Shown piece by piece: positions 1 to 9,285 of a DNA stretch of 64,000 nt. Location of the stretch: NCBI RefSeq assembly GCF_031656215.1, contig NZ_CP134228.1, positions 1,941,001 through 2,005,000 of the forward strand, written 5' to 3'. Positions within the stretch are counted from its first letter, which is position 1. Each line of letters starts with the position of its first letter. This stretch comes from Mesorhizobium koreense. Lineage in GTDB: Bacteria > Pseudomonadota > Alphaproteobacteria > Rhizobiales > Rhizobiaceae. The notes beneath the pieces are model-generated. The model saw only the letters and a list, made by a program, of their open reading frames with translations. It did not search any database and was not told the DNA's origin. The position numbers and the translations under genes were made by a program.

Positions 1-2757
1 GTCGATCGTACCGCCCGCCTGGAGATCGGGGCGTATGGCATTGGCGATTGCCAGCGGCAGCGCATGAATTGTCACCGCGAGGTCAAGCTTGTCCGCGACC
101 TTCCCTTTGGCGTCGATGCGTCCGCCGCCCGTGTTGAGCGACAGGCTGTCGATGGCGAGGTTCTGGCCCTGGACAAGGATGCTCGCGGGTTCCGCAAGGG
201 CGACGGAAAGCTTGCCCTGTTTCAGATCCGTCTGCGTCAGTCTCAGCCGATAGCCGTCATTTTCCGGGGCGAGCGAACCGGCGACGGCGGCATCGGTGCC
301 GTTCTTGAGATTGGCGGTCGCGTCGAATTTCGTGGCGTCGCCGTTGCGGTTGGCGTTTGCGTCGAGCCTCGTCACTTCGATCTTCGCCACCGTCAGGTCG
401 GTTGCCTTGGCGGAGCCGTTTACGGCCGGCACGCCGAACAGATCGGCGATGGCGGCGTTGAGTTGCGCCTGGCCGATACGGTTCTCACCTACGGTGACGC
501 CGTCGAGCCTGGCGGAGATATCGGCGGCCTGTTTGCCTTCGGTGTTCGACAGCGCGATGTCGGCATGGGCCGCACCGCTTGCCTCCTGGAGGAAGAGTGC
601 GGCGGCGGTCGAGATATCGGTCGAGGCGAGCGAGAGCTTGCCGTCGAGGAGGCCTGTTGCCGATTGCGTCACGTCGCCGGAAAGCCGGGTGGCACCCGCC
701 GTGAAGGAAAGACCCGTCAGCCGCTTCTCGCCGTCAGCGAGGGCGATGTCCGACGCCAGCGAAACCGGAGCGTTGTCAAGCGTGGCGTTGCCGTCGAGCT
801 TGCCGGAAAGGTTGCCATTCTGAAGAATTCCGTCGAAATTCATGACCGCGCCGGCAAGCTTCTTCTCGGCCAGCGTGCCGTCCGGCACTTCGGCCTTGAA
901 GGCAAGCGCTATGCGGCCATTGTCGCCCTTGGCGCGGCCCGAGGCGGTCAGCTTGCCGCTTGCCTGCTTGGCTGCCAGCGCGAGGTCGGCGAGCGTGAAA
1001 TCGAAGCCGAAATCTGCTTTGCCGGTGGCAAACTTGCCGTCCGCGGTGAGGGTCAACTGCTGGTTTTCGATCCTGAGCTTGTCCGCGGTCAGACCGGTTT
1101 CGTCGCGGGCGACGCGGCCGGTGATCGAGGTGACGCCGCCGAGCAGGCTGTCGGCGGAGGGGCTGTCGATGGTGAGGTCCATCGTCTTTCCGTCGAGCAC
1201 CATGTCGAAACCACCGGAGAGCGGTTTCAACTGGCCCTTGGCGGCGAGCTTCATCGAGCCGGAAAGCTGGCGGTCGGCGAGGCCGGAGAAGGGTGCGATG
1301 CTCGACGCATCGACATCGATCGTCCCATTGAAGACGCTTTCGGCGATCTCGCCGGCGATCGACAGGCTGAGCCCGTTGCCGGAAAGGAGCGCTTTCGACA
1401 ATTCGACCGGCTTGCCGGCGCGCCAGTCGCCCTGGATATCGAGATCGATCTCCTTGCCGAGGGCCTTTGCGACATCCGGGCGCTTCGAGGTGATGCCGGA
1501 AGCTTTGCCCTTCGTGGAGAAGGAGATGTGGCGGGATGCCGGCTGGTCCATGTTCTCGGCGACGCCGCCCATGTCGAGCGCGATGTTCTCGGAAGCGAAG
1601 GTCGGGGAGGTGAGCCCAGCGATATCGAGCGATCCGGTCCATTTCTGATCGGGATCGTCGCCGAAGGCGACGGCGAGTTTGGCGTTTTCGATGGTCGTTT
1701 GCGCGCCGGATACGGGCAGGAGCACGGTCTTGCCGGTCGGGTCGGCGATCGAGGCGTCGAGCTTGAGGCGGCGCAGGAAGCCGTCCGATGTCGTTTCGAG
1801 GCTGCCGTCGAGCTTGAGCGCGTTGCTGGCGAGGTTCAGCCGGTCGAGGATGACGCCGCCCGAATCCTTGACGACGCCATCGGCGAGAAGGTTGGTGTCC
1901 GCGCCGAAGAAGTCGCGGAATTGCGGCGGCACGAGCTTCGCGATCGGCCCGCCGAGCTTCGCGGAAAAGCCGTAGCCGCCGTCGCTGCGGCGGATATTCG
2001 TGGTTCCCGTCAGGACACGCTGGTGATCGGCGTCCAGTGTCAGGGCGAGGTCGAGCTTGTCGAGCGGGCCGGAGCCCTTGAGCGTCATGTCGACCGGAGG
2101 CTTGCCTTCGATGTTCAGGAGATTGGCAACTATCCCGTTCGCCGGCTCCGCCAGCGACAGGTCGAGGTCGAGTTTCTTCGTTTCGTTGGCGTATTTGGCG
2201 GCGAGCTTGAATTCGCCGCCGGGACCGTCGAGGCGGTTGATGTCGAGCGCCGTATCGAGCGAGCCGTCGGCGAGATCGACGCGGCCGGAAAGCTTCAGTT
2301 GCGAGCCGAGGCCGAAGACGCTTTCGCCGAACGTGATCTTCGCTACGCTCAATTCCCTCAGCTTGATCGAGACCGGCAGTTCGGGCAGCTGGAAGCTGCT
2401 CGATTCGGGCGCAGGCACGCCCTTTTCAGGCAGCGGCTTGCGCAGCATGTCGATCTCTTCCGCCGCGAGTTTGTTGACGTCGAGGCGGCCGAGCAGGAGC
2501 GCGGCGCGGTTCCAGTCGATCGAAGCATTGACAATCTTGAGCCAGACGCCCTGCCGGTCGGCGATGGTGATCTCGCCGATGGTCGCGCTGGAGGAGAGCA
2601 CACCACTGATGCCTGAAATGCTGATCTTGCGGTTCGGTGTGGAGAGCTTCTGCTCCACATATTGCAGGAAGTACGACTTCTCCGCCTCCGCCTTGTCCTG
2701 CGCGAAGGCCGGAAAGATGGTGAGAAGAAGGGCTATGGCAACAAGGATCCGTCTCAA
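1..2757 (-). CDS. tamB: translocation and assembly module protein TamB (partial, cut by window edge)
   Basis: This frame stays open from a TTG at 2757 down to base 1, giving 919 codons with no stop, so the C-terminus lies outside the window. It begins with a signal peptide or inner-membrane anchor (RRILVAIALLLTIFPAFAQ). Long repetitive beta-rich stretches follow, full of short hydrophobic/Gly/Asp patterns (LDGSLETT, LSGKLDGNA), as in the DUF490/AsmA-like TamB family. TamB is an inner-membrane-anchored periplasm-spanning protein that works with the outer-membrane partner TamA in outer-membrane protein and lipid transport. The start overlaps the tamA stop in a TTGA arrangement, so the two are probably translationally coupled. 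An ATG start is absent here; TTG is chosen for the overlap and the signal sequence that follows. Confidence 0.85.
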   Translation of the reverse strand, partial: MRRILVAIALLLTIFPAFAQDKAEAEKSYFLQYVEQKLSTPNRKISISGISGVLSSSATIGEITIADRQGVWLKIVNASIDWNRAALLLGRLDVNKLAAEEIDMLRKPLPEKGVPAPESSSFQLPELPVSIKLRELSVAKITFGESVFGLGSQLKLSGRVDLADGSLDTALDINRLDGPGGEFKLAAKYANETKKLDLDLSLAEPANGIVANLLNIEGKPPVDMTLKGSGPLDKLDLALTLDADHQRVLTGTTNIRRSDGGYGFSAKLGGPIAKLVPPQFRDFFGADTNLLADGVVKDSGGVILDRLNLASNALKLDGSLETTSDGFLRRLKLDASIADPTGKTVLLPVSGAQTTIENAKLAVAFGDDPDQKWTGSLDIAGLTSPTFASENIALDMGGVAENMDQPASRHISFSTKGKASGITSKRPDVAKALGKEIDLDIQGDWRAGKPVELSKALLSGNGLSLSIAGEIAESVFNGTIDVDASSIAPFSGLADRQLSGSMKLAAKGQLKPLSGGFDMVLDGKTMDLTIDSPSADSLLGGVTSITGRVARDETGLTADKLRIENQQLTLTADGKFATGKADFGFDFTLADLALAAKQASGKLTASGRAKGDNGRIALAFKAEVPDGTLAEKKLAGAVMNFDGILQNGNLSGKLDGNATLDNAPVSLASDIALADGEKRLTGLSFTAGATRLSGDVTQSATGLLDGKLSLASTDISTAAALFLQEASGAAHADIALSNTEGKQAADISARLDGVTVGENRIGQAQLNAAIADLFGVPAVNGSAKATDLTVAKIEVTRLDANANRNGDATKFDATANLKNGTDAAVAGSLAPENDGYRLRLTQTDLKQGKLSVALAEPASILVQGQNLAIDSLSLNTGGGRIDAKGKVADKLDLAVTIHALPLAIANAIRPDLQAGGTID

Positions 2758-4706
2758 AACGCTTGTCCCAGACCGATATAGAAGGCGAGGCTCGGATCGC
2801 CCTTGCGGCGATTGAGCGGGAAGGCCACGTCCGCCCGCAGTGGTCCAAGGCCGGTATAATAGCGCAGACCTGCGCCGACGCCGACCCGGAACTGTTGGGA
2901 GAAATCAGGGATGGAATCGGCCCCCACATAGCCCGCATCGACGAAGCCGACGGCCCCGATGGAATCGGTTATCCGCGCTCGCAGTTCGGCGGACGCCTCT
3001 ATCAGCGACCGCCCGCCCGTGACGATGCCGCCCGGCCCGTTCACGCCGATGTTGCGGTAGGCGTAGCCGCGGACAGAGCCGCCGCCGCCTGCCAGGAAGA
3101 GTTTGTCCGGAGCGGTCTCGGCGATGGATGGGCCGACGATCGAGCCGAGCTTCAGCCGGCCGGCCAGAACGATGCGCTTGTCTTCGCCGAAGCCGTAATA
3201 GGCGCGGCCTTCGGCGACCATCCGGACCGCGGGATTGCCGTAGTTGAATTCGTAGAAGGGGTGGACGATGCCGTCGAGATAATAGCCACTGGTCGGGTCG
3301 GTCTTGTTGTCGCGCGCGTCGTAGGTCAAGCCGCCCAGAACGCCGACGTCGAGGAAGTCGCGCGTGCCGAAATCGTCGTCGAAGCGCGACGGCCCACCGG
3401 TGAGGAACAATTTGCCCGAAAGCTCGTCGGAGAAGATGCGATTGAAGCCGATCAGGCCAGTGACGGAGGTGCGGGTGTAGATATCGAGCACTTCGCGATC
3501 GCCGATCACCGAGGCGACGAAATCCGTGTCCGGCGTGAAGACGCCAGGCCGGGTGAAGGTCACGCCGGCGCGGTAGGTCAGGTCGGCCGGATCGATCGTG
3601 TTGCCGAAGCCCGCGACCTTGGCCTCCAGCTTCAGGCTCTCGGCATGGCCGAAAAGGTTGCGGTGCAGCCAGTATGTCTGGAAACCTGCGCCGTCCACCG
3701 TCGAATAATCGGCGCCGACGCCGAAGCGGTGGAGCGGCCGTTCCTGTACGATGAGGCTCATCGGCATGAGGCCGTCGGGATCGATCACATCCGCTTCCTC
3801 GAAACGGGAGGAGCGGAAGACGCCGAGCCGCATCAGGCGCTTGTTGGCACGGTCGATATCGTCTGGATCGTATTCCTGGCCCTGCGGCAAGCCCGCCATC
3901 CAGGCGACGAAGGCCGGGTCCATGCGATCGGTGCCCTTGACGGTAACCGGGCCATAATAGGCCTTGCGTCCAGGCTCCATCGCAATCGTCGCGTCGACGG
4001 TGCTTGTCCGGTGGGCGGCGACGACACGCTGCGTGGCGACCTTCGCCTTCGGGTAACCTTGCTGGCGCCAGGCCTCCGTCGCAAGAGCATCGGCCTTCAG
4101 GATTGTGCCGGAGCGGGCGAGTTGTCCCGACACGAAGCCCTGGTCTTGTGGCAGGGGCACCTTGTCCTTGCGCTCGACCGGCGGAGGCGCCTGGTTGAGG
4201 ATATCGGTCTTGCCGAAGACGAAAGGCGGACCGGGATCGACCGAAATGCTGATCTTCACCGGCTGGGAAAGCTCGGCGTCGGGCGGCAGCCCGCCGACCT
4301 CGCGCCCGTCGGCCTTGATGCTGATCGACCCGCCATAACGGCCCTGGCCATAAAGTGTATCGAGCAACCGCCGGTAGTCGCTGCGCGCCTTGGCGAGCAG
4401 GCCGGACACGCCGGAGGCCGGCTTGTCCTTGTCTTTCCAGAGGCCGGAGGCGGCTTCGAGGGCCTTCTTCACGTCCTTGGTTTCGGATTTGCCGTCGAGC
4501 CCCGTCGCCTCGGAAACGTCGAGATCGACCGAATATTCGACCGGCTCGCCGATCGTATCCTCGTTCTTCTGTTCCTGATTGGGCTTTTCGAAGAACTTCA
4601 TCCCGAAAAGCTTGAATGCGTGCGCGGGCGACCACGCCGCCGCGAGGGCAAGGGCGAGAAGAAGTGCCTGGCCGCTATGCCGGCGCTTCGGACCTTTTAT
4701 CCCCAA
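2754..4706 (-). CDS. tamA: TamA outer-membrane assembly factor (BamA/Omp85 family)
   Basis: This is a 650-residue Omp85-family protein. An N-terminal signal peptide (LLLALALAAAWSPAHA) is followed by roughly 230 residues of POTRA-like periplasmic domain (for example DPGPPFVFGKTDI) and then a C-terminal 16-strand-type beta barrel. Barrel features include the R-G-Y motif of the barrel lid loop (GGGGSVRGYAYRNIG, near residue 560) and a terminal strand ending in aromatic F (YIGLGQAF). It sits directly upstream of tamB with a 4-base overlap, the standard tamAB pair. It is expected to insert in the outer membrane and partner with TamB. BamA itself is longer (about 770-800 residues) and normally lies between rseP and lpxD, so TamA is the better call. 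Confidence 0.9.
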   Translation of the reverse strand: MGIKGPKRRHSGQALLLALALAAAWSPAHAFKLFGMKFFEKPNQEQKNEDTIGEPVEYSVDLDVSEATGLDGKSETKDVKKALEAASGLWKDKDKPASGVSGLLAKARSDYRRLLDTLYGQGRYGGSISIKADGREVGGLPPDAELSQPVKISISVDPGPPFVFGKTDILNQAPPPVERKDKVPLPQDQGFVSGQLARSGTILKADALATEAWRQQGYPKAKVATQRVVAAHRTSTVDATIAMEPGRKAYYGPVTVKGTDRMDPAFVAWMAGLPQGQEYDPDDIDRANKRLMRLGVFRSSRFEEADVIDPDGLMPMSLIVQERPLHRFGVGADYSTVDGAGFQTYWLHRNLFGHAESLKLEAKVAGFGNTIDPADLTYRAGVTFTRPGVFTPDTDFVASVIGDREVLDIYTRTSVTGLIGFNRIFSDELSGKLFLTGGPSRFDDDFGTRDFLDVGVLGGLTYDARDNKTDPTSGYYLDGIVHPFYEFNYGNPAVRMVAEGRAYYGFGEDKRIVLAGRLKLGSIVGPSIAETAPDKLFLAGGGGSVRGYAYRNIGVNGPGGIVTGGRSLIEASAELRARITDSIGAVGFVDAGYVGADSIPDFSQQFRVGVGAGLRYYTGLGPLRADVAFPLNRRKGDPSLAFYIGLGQAF

Positions 4707-4897
4707 CCCTCTTCCTCAACGCGTACTAGCCCGGCCGTCCCCGGCACCTGCCCAAGGCACCGGAGGGCCACCATAGGCTGCCGATCCCGTAAAAACAAAA
4801 CGTCATCTTCCTTATTGATTGCAAATGAACTTTTTGTTGCATCAGGGTCACATTCCTGCTGCCCGCATGCCGGAACGGAACTGCCTGCGGGATGCCG

Positions 4898-5464
4898 CTA
4901 TGCGCGGAAGGGCTTGCTCAGGAAGCGCGACCCGTCGAGGCCGAAGCGCCACGGCGTCTCGACGCCTTTCGTGATCCCGATACGCCTTCCGATGCTGACG
5001 GCCCTTTGGGCGTCGGCTCGCCAAAGGGCGAAAGGCGGTTCGTCAAGCGGGAGGCCGTCATGCGACTTGTCGATGCCGAGCGCCTGGCAAAGCTTTCCCG
5101 GCCCGCTGCACAAGGCCCTCGTTTCCTCGACGCCGCGCCGTATCCGCATGGCCTCGAGGCCTTCGGTCGGTTCGATGGCGCGCAGGAGGACGGCGCTTCC
5201 CGGCCTGCAGACGAGATTCAGGCACCAGTGGATGCCGTAGGAACGATAGACATAGGCATGGCCGGGTTCACCGAACATCACGCGGTTGCGCGGTGTCTCG
5301 CCGTTGAATGCATGCGAGGCAGGGTCGTCGCGGTCGTAAGCCTCGACCTCCACGATGATACCGCCCGCGCCGCCGAAATGGAGATGCGCGCCGATCAGTT
5401 CCGGCGCGACGGCAACGACCGGACGGTCGAAGAACGAGCGTGTAAGCGAATTGGCGGCAAGCAT
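4898..5464 (-). CDS. 3-methyladenine DNA glycosylase (MPG/AAG family)
   Basis: This 188-residue protein belongs to the mammalian-type alkyladenine DNA glycosylase family, which excises alkylated and deaminated purines in base-excision repair. Recognisable motifs are the N-terminal [17 protein letters not shown] segment, the catalytic glutamate region [17 protein letters not shown], the [19 protein letters not shown] block that holds the base-binding aromatic residues, and the [12 protein letters not shown] motif near residue 125. I take the ATG at 5464, preceded closely by GGAG, over an upstream TTG at 5491. It stands alone, transcribed in the same direction as tamA. The family is usually 180-210 residues in bacteria, so it is full length. 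Confidence 0.88.
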   Translation of the reverse strand: MLAANSLTRSFFDRPVVAVAPELIGAHLHFGGAGGIIVEVEAYDRDDPASHAFNGETPRNRVMFGEPGHAYVYRSYGIHWCLNLVCRPGSAVLLRAIEPTEGLEAMRIRRGVEETRALCSGPGKLCQALGIDKSHDGLPLDEPPFALWRADAQRAVSIGRRIGITKGVETPWRFGLDGSRFLSKPFRA

Positions 5465-5628
5465 GGCTCCGCATAACCCGCTCAATCGCAAGCGACAACG
5501 CCATGATTGGAAATTCCACGTCCCGTGCGGTCAATGCGATGGAACAGCGTGCCTGAAGATGGTACTCGCCGAAACAGGTTCGCATCGGCGGCCCGACACA
5601 CCGGGTCGGGCTGTTTCAGGAGCTTTTC

Positions 5629-6705
5629 ATGGCCGATCCTTCCAAAGGACTGCGCATCGCCGTGCTCTATGGCGGGCGCTCCGCCGAGCATGAGGTCTCG
5701 CTGATGTCGGCGACCAACGTCATGCATGCGCTCGACCCGGCGAAATACGACGCCGTTCCGATCTTCGTCACCCGCGAAGGCAAATGGCTTCTCGGGAGCT
5801 TCGAGGGCGGTGCGCTCTCAGGCCCTTCGGATGGTACGGAAATCTGCCTCGTGCCGGGTGGCGAGGGGCGGATGCTGGCGATCCCGGCAGCTGGCGCGCC
5901 GCATGAGCTGCCGAAGATCGATATCCTGTTCCCCGTCCTGCACGGGCTGCATGGAGAGGATGGCGCCGTGCAGGGGCTGGCGGAAGTGGCGCGTGTCCCA
6001 CTTGCCGGCTGCAGTATCCTCGGTTCCGCGACCGCACTCGACAAGGACGTCGCCAAGCGGCTCCTGAAGGAAGCCGGCCTGCCTGTCGCGCGCGCCGTTG
6101 TTCTGCATGAGGATGCAGCGCAGTCCCTTGCCGCACTTGAGGGCGAACTCGGCCTGCCTTTTTTCGTCAAGCCGGCGCGGCAGGGCTCTTCCGTCGGCGT
6201 CTGCAAGGTCCATGCCAGCCAGGAGCTCGAAGGCGCGCTGAGGGAAGGCTTCCGGCATGACAGCAAGCTCCTGGCCGAGGAATTCATCGTCGGTCGGGAG
6301 GTCGAATGCGCAGTGCTGGAGGATACGGAAGGCGAGCTTTTCGTTTCCCGGCCCGGTGAGATCGTGCCGGCCGAGAGCCATGGCTTCTATACCTACAACG
6401 CCAAATATATCGACGAGAACGGCGCTGCCCTGAAGGTACCGGCGGAACTGCCGCAAGAGGTCGAGGAGCGCGTCCGCCAGATGGCGGCGGAGGCGTTCAG
6501 GGCGCTTGGTTGCGACGGCATGGCGCGCGCCGATTTCTTCGTCACGCCGGACATGCGCATCCTCGTCAACGAACTCAACACCATCCCCGGCTTCACCAAT
6601 ATCAGCATGTATTCGAAGGTGATGGAGGCGAGCGGTGTCGGCTATTCCGAGATCATCGACCGGCTGGTCGCGCATGGACTCGCGCGCGCCGGCCAGCCGA
6701 ATTGA
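5629..6705 (+). CDS. ddl: D-alanine--D-alanine ligase
   Basis: A cytoplasmic ATP-grasp enzyme of 358 residues that joins two D-alanines for peptidoglycan precursor synthesis. The N-terminal motif VLYGGRSAEHEVSLMSA, the substrate region PVLHGLHGEDGAVQGL, the ATP-grasp segment FVKPARQGSSVGVCKV and the metal-binding end LVNELNTIPGFTNISMY are all intact. A GGAGC Shine-Dalgarno lies 6 bases before the ATG. Housekeeping ddl in rhizobia normally sits in the mur-ftsQ cluster, so this may be a second DdlA-type copy; that cannot be decided from this window. It is followed 81 bases later by a cupin gene on the same strand. Confidence 0.93.
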   Translation: MADPSKGLRIAVLYGGRSAEHEVSLMSATNVMHALDPAKYDAVPIFVTREGKWLLGSFEGGALSGPSDGTEICLVPGGEGRMLAIPAAGAPHELPKIDILFPVLHGLHGEDGAVQGLAEVARVPLAGCSILGSATALDKDVAKRLLKEAGLPVARAVVLHEDAAQSLAALEGELGLPFFVKPARQGSSVGVCKVHASQELEGALREGFRHDSKLLAEEFIVGREVECAVLEDTEGELFVSRPGEIVPAESHGFYTYNAKYIDENGAALKVPAELPQEVEERVRQMAAEAFRALGCDGMARADFFVTPDMRILVNELNTIPGFTNISMYSKVMEASGVGYSEIIDRLVAHGLARAGQPN

Positions 6706-6786
6706 TCGCCTGTATTCGTCACAAAAGCGCGAAGACCTTTGCTGTCTTGTTGAAGGGCTGGTAGAGCGGGGCAGGAGGAATTCGCC

Positions 6787-7197
6787 ATGAACATCATCCC
6801 AGCCGGCACGCATGTGACACGCCGGGGGCCGGCCGAATGGTTCACCGGAACGGTCTGGATAGATCCCGTGATCGAGGCGCCGGCGCCCGCGCGCATCAGG
6901 GCCGCGCGCGTGACATTCGAACCGGGCGCGCGCACGGCCTGGCATACGCATCCGCTCGGCCAGACGCTGCATGTTCTTTCCGGCGTGGGGCGCGTGCAGT
7001 CCGAAGGCGGCCCGCTACGCACCATCCGGGCGGGCGACACAGTCTGGATCCCACCCGGCGAAAAGCACTGGCATGGTGCCGATCCGGCCATCGGAATGGT
7101 GCATCTCGCGCTTCAGGAGAGCCTCGACGGGGTGCAGGCCGACTGGCTGGAAAAGGTCAGCGACGAGATTTACAACGCCGCTTCGGCTGCGGACTAG
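6787..7197 (+). CDS. small cupin-domain protein
   Basis: A 136-residue single-domain cupin. The metal-binding motifs are visible: [20 protein letters not shown] (first cupin motif with two His and a downstream His) and [18 protein letters not shown] (second motif). The overall layout resembles bacterial cupins annotated as (R)-hydroxynitrile lyase-like or carboxymuconolactone-associated, but the substrate cannot be told from sequence. A strong ribosome site, GGAGG, lies 8 bases before the ATG. It follows ddl on the same strand and could share its transcript; no functional link to cell-wall synthesis is evident. Confidence 0.75.
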   Translation: MNIIPAGTHVTRRGPAEWFTGTVWIDPVIEAPAPARIRAARVTFEPGARTAWHTHPLGQTLHVLSGVGRVQSEGGPLRTIRAGDTVWIPPGEKHWHGADPAIGMVHLALQESLDGVQADWLEKVSDEIYNAASAAD

Positions 7198-7574
7198 GTG
7201 CCGCCTGTCGTCTGTAGCGGGTTCCCGTTGACAACGTGAAGCCGTTGGCTACGATCAAACGCAGAGGGGACTTGCGGACCAACGGGTGCCTTCTCAATAA
7301 TGCGGATGCCGCGGCGGCAGGCATCACCGCGAGAGGGGACGAAGAACAATATGCCGGTTAGCAATGCTCCGATCAGCCGGCCTCGATCAGATCAGGAATG
7401 GGATTCCAGGAATAAGTGATTCGGGAAGAGCCGGTCCGACGCCGTTCGATGCGGCTCGGATATGGAAAGGGATCGTTGCAAGACGGTGCAAGGAACGCGC
7501 AGTAATGCTGCCGTACGGCGCACGCAAACGAGTGTGCCGAAATCAAGTTGAAACATGAGACAGGGAACACGAGT
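7198..7574 (+). promoter_or_regulatory. intergenic leader and candidate promoter of the peptide-transporter operon
   Basis: No convincing gene lies in this 377-base gap. A sigma-70-like pair, TTGACA at 7228-7233 and TACGAT at 7250-7255 (16-base spacing), points toward the transporter operon and would give an mRNA leader of about 310 bases. I see no terminator or riboswitch fold that I can name in the leader. Confidence 0.35.
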
Positions 7575-9221
7575 ATGAGGAAAGAGGGACGATTTTGGGA
7601 GAGACTGCCCCGGGCAGTGGCCGGCGCGTTGTGTGCGCTGTCGCTGTCGATCGGGGTGCCGGTGACGGCAGGGACCGTGCTCACGGCATCGCCTGCGATG
7701 GCACAGGGCAAGACCTTGCGGTTTGCGTTCCAGGGAACGCTGAACGCGCTCGACCCCTATTCGCTCAACGAGACGTTCACGCTCGGCATGCTCGGCAACG
7801 TCTACGAGGGGCTGACCAAGCGCGACAAGGATCTCAAGATCATTCCCGGTCTTGCCGAAAGCTGGGAGATGCTGGACCCGCTGCACTGGCGCTTCCATCT
7901 GCGCAAGGGCGTCAAATTCGCCAACGGCGATCCGTTCACGGCCGATGACGTCGTCTTTTCGGCGGATCGCGTCCGCTCCGACGGCTCGGATCTGAAGACG
8001 CGCATCCCGGCCGATTCGGAATGGAAGAAGGTCGACGATTATACCGTCGATGTGACTCTGAAGAGCCCGAACCCCATTCTGGTAGCCGAATGGGACACGT
8101 TCTACATCATGGACAAGGAATGGTGCGAGAAGGTCGGCGCGGTCAAGGTCGTGTCGGCCAAGGACACCAATCCCGGCCCGTCGGCCTACGAGGCGAACGG
8201 AACCGGTCCATTCAAGATCGTCAGCCACCAGCCCGGCGTGAAGACGGTCTTCAAGCGCAACCCGGATTACTGGGGCAAGGTGGAGAGCAATCTCGACGAG
8301 GTCGATTTCACCCCGATCGCATCGGATTCCACCCGCGTGGCCGCGCTTCTGTCGGGCGATGTCGATCTCATCGAGCCCGTCCCGGTGCAGGACATCAAAC
8401 GCGTCAACGACGATCCGAACACGGATGCGTTGACCGGACCCGAACTGCGCGTGATCTTTCTGAACTTCAACCAGATGCGCGACGAACTGCCGACCTCGAA
8501 CGTCAAGGGCAAGAACCCGTTCAAGGATCCGAACGTCCGCAAGGCCTTCTACCAGGCGATCAACATCGAGGCGATCGACAAGCGGGTCATGCGCGGGCTG
8601 GCGACGCCGGTGCCGCTCCTGATCGCGCCGCAGCTCTATTCCGCGCCGGACCTGAAGCGCTGGCCCTATGATCCGGAGGCGGCGAAGAAGCTGCTCGCGG
8701 CTGCCGGCTATCCGGACGGCTTCACGGTCGGCATGGACTGCCCGAACGACCGCTACGTCAATGACGAGCAGATCTGCCAGGCGGTTGTTTCGATGCTTGC
8801 GAAGATCGGGGTGAAGGTCAATCTCAACGCGGTGCCAAAGGCCAAGTTCTTTGCCAAGGTGCTGGCGCCCGGCGGCTATGACACCGACTTCTCCATGCTC
8901 GGCTGGACGCCTTCTTCGTTCGATTCATGGAACGTCTTCACGAGCCTGGCGACCTGCCGCGACAAGACCGGCAAGGGCGGACCGTTCAACCTCGGCGGCT
9001 ATTGCAACAAGAAGGTCGACGAGCTTGCGGCCAAGGTACTTGTCGAGACCGACAAGGCCAAGCGCGACGACCTGATCCATCAGGCCTATCGCATTCTGCT
9101 CGACGATACCTCGCACATTCCACTCCATCAGCAATCGCTGGCCTGGGGCAAGCGCAAGAATGTCGAGATCACGCAGCGTCCGGACGATCAGGTCCTGTTC
9201 TACTGGGCCAGCATCAAGTAG
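7575..9221 (+). CDS. peptide ABC transporter substrate-binding protein (SBP family 5)
   Basis: The periplasmic receptor of a dipeptide/oligopeptide importer, 548 residues from the ATG at 7575, which has AGGGA upstream; an alternative ATG lies at 7548. A long signal peptide ends in SPAMAQG. The mature part has the family-5 hallmarks: LRFAFQGTLNALDPYSLNE at the start, YEGLTKRD, the WRFHLRKGVKFANGDPFTADDVVFS signature, and a terminal HIPLHQQSLAWGKRKN. Five cysteines in the second half suggest disulfides. It heads a five-gene operon with two permeases and two ATPases. The ligand is probably a short peptide, although family-5 receptors also bind nickel, opines, sugars or glutathione. Confidence 0.88.
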   Translation: MRKEGRFWERLPRAVAGALCALSLSIGVPVTAGTVLTASPAMAQGKTLRFAFQGTLNALDPYSLNETFTLGMLGNVYEGLTKRDKDLKIIPGLAESWEMLDPLHWRFHLRKGVKFANGDPFTADDVVFSADRVRSDGSDLKTRIPADSEWKKVDDYTVDVTLKSPNPILVAEWDTFYIMDKEWCEKVGAVKVVSAKDTNPGPSAYEANGTGPFKIVSHQPGVKTVFKRNPDYWGKVESNLDEVDFTPIASDSTRVAALLSGDVDLIEPVPVQDIKRVNDDPNTDALTGPELRVIFLNFNQMRDELPTSNVKGKNPFKDPNVRKAFYQAINIEAIDKRVMRGLATPVPLLIAPQLYSAPDLKRWPYDPEAAKKLLAAAGYPDGFTVGMDCPNDRYVNDEQICQAVVSMLAKIGVKVNLNAVPKAKFFAKVLAPGGYDTDFSMLGWTPSSFDSWNVFTSLATCRDKTGKGGPFNLGGYCNKKVDELAAKVLVETDKAKRDDLIHQAYRILLDDTSHIPLHQQSLAWGKRKNVEITQRPDDQVLFYWASIK

Positions 9222-9238
9222 GCCGCCGGCTTTGATAT

Positions 9239-9265
9239 CTGCCCGGGCCTTTCCGGTCCGGGCAG
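9239..9265 (+). terminator. intercistronic hairpin after the substrate-binding protein gene
   Basis: CTGCCCGG at 9239-9246 pairs perfectly with CCGGGCAG at 9258-9265 around an 11-base loop. There is no T-run, so it is more likely an mRNA-stabilising or partial-termination element that raises receptor output over the membrane subunits than a full terminator. Confidence 0.5.
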
Positions 9266-9285
9266 GACCTTCCAAGGATATTTGA

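Noticed and set aside
64..2616. 850-residue open frame on the plus strand opposite tamB
   Set aside because: It is antisense to a clearly beta-repetitive TamB reading frame with a signal peptide. Its protein is Arg/Gly/Glu-rich without motifs; long antisense frames are common in GC-rich codon usage.
2763..5240. 825-residue plus-strand frame opposite tamA and the DNA glycosylase gene
   Set aside because: It spans two real minus-strand genes and their gap, and has no recognisable domain.
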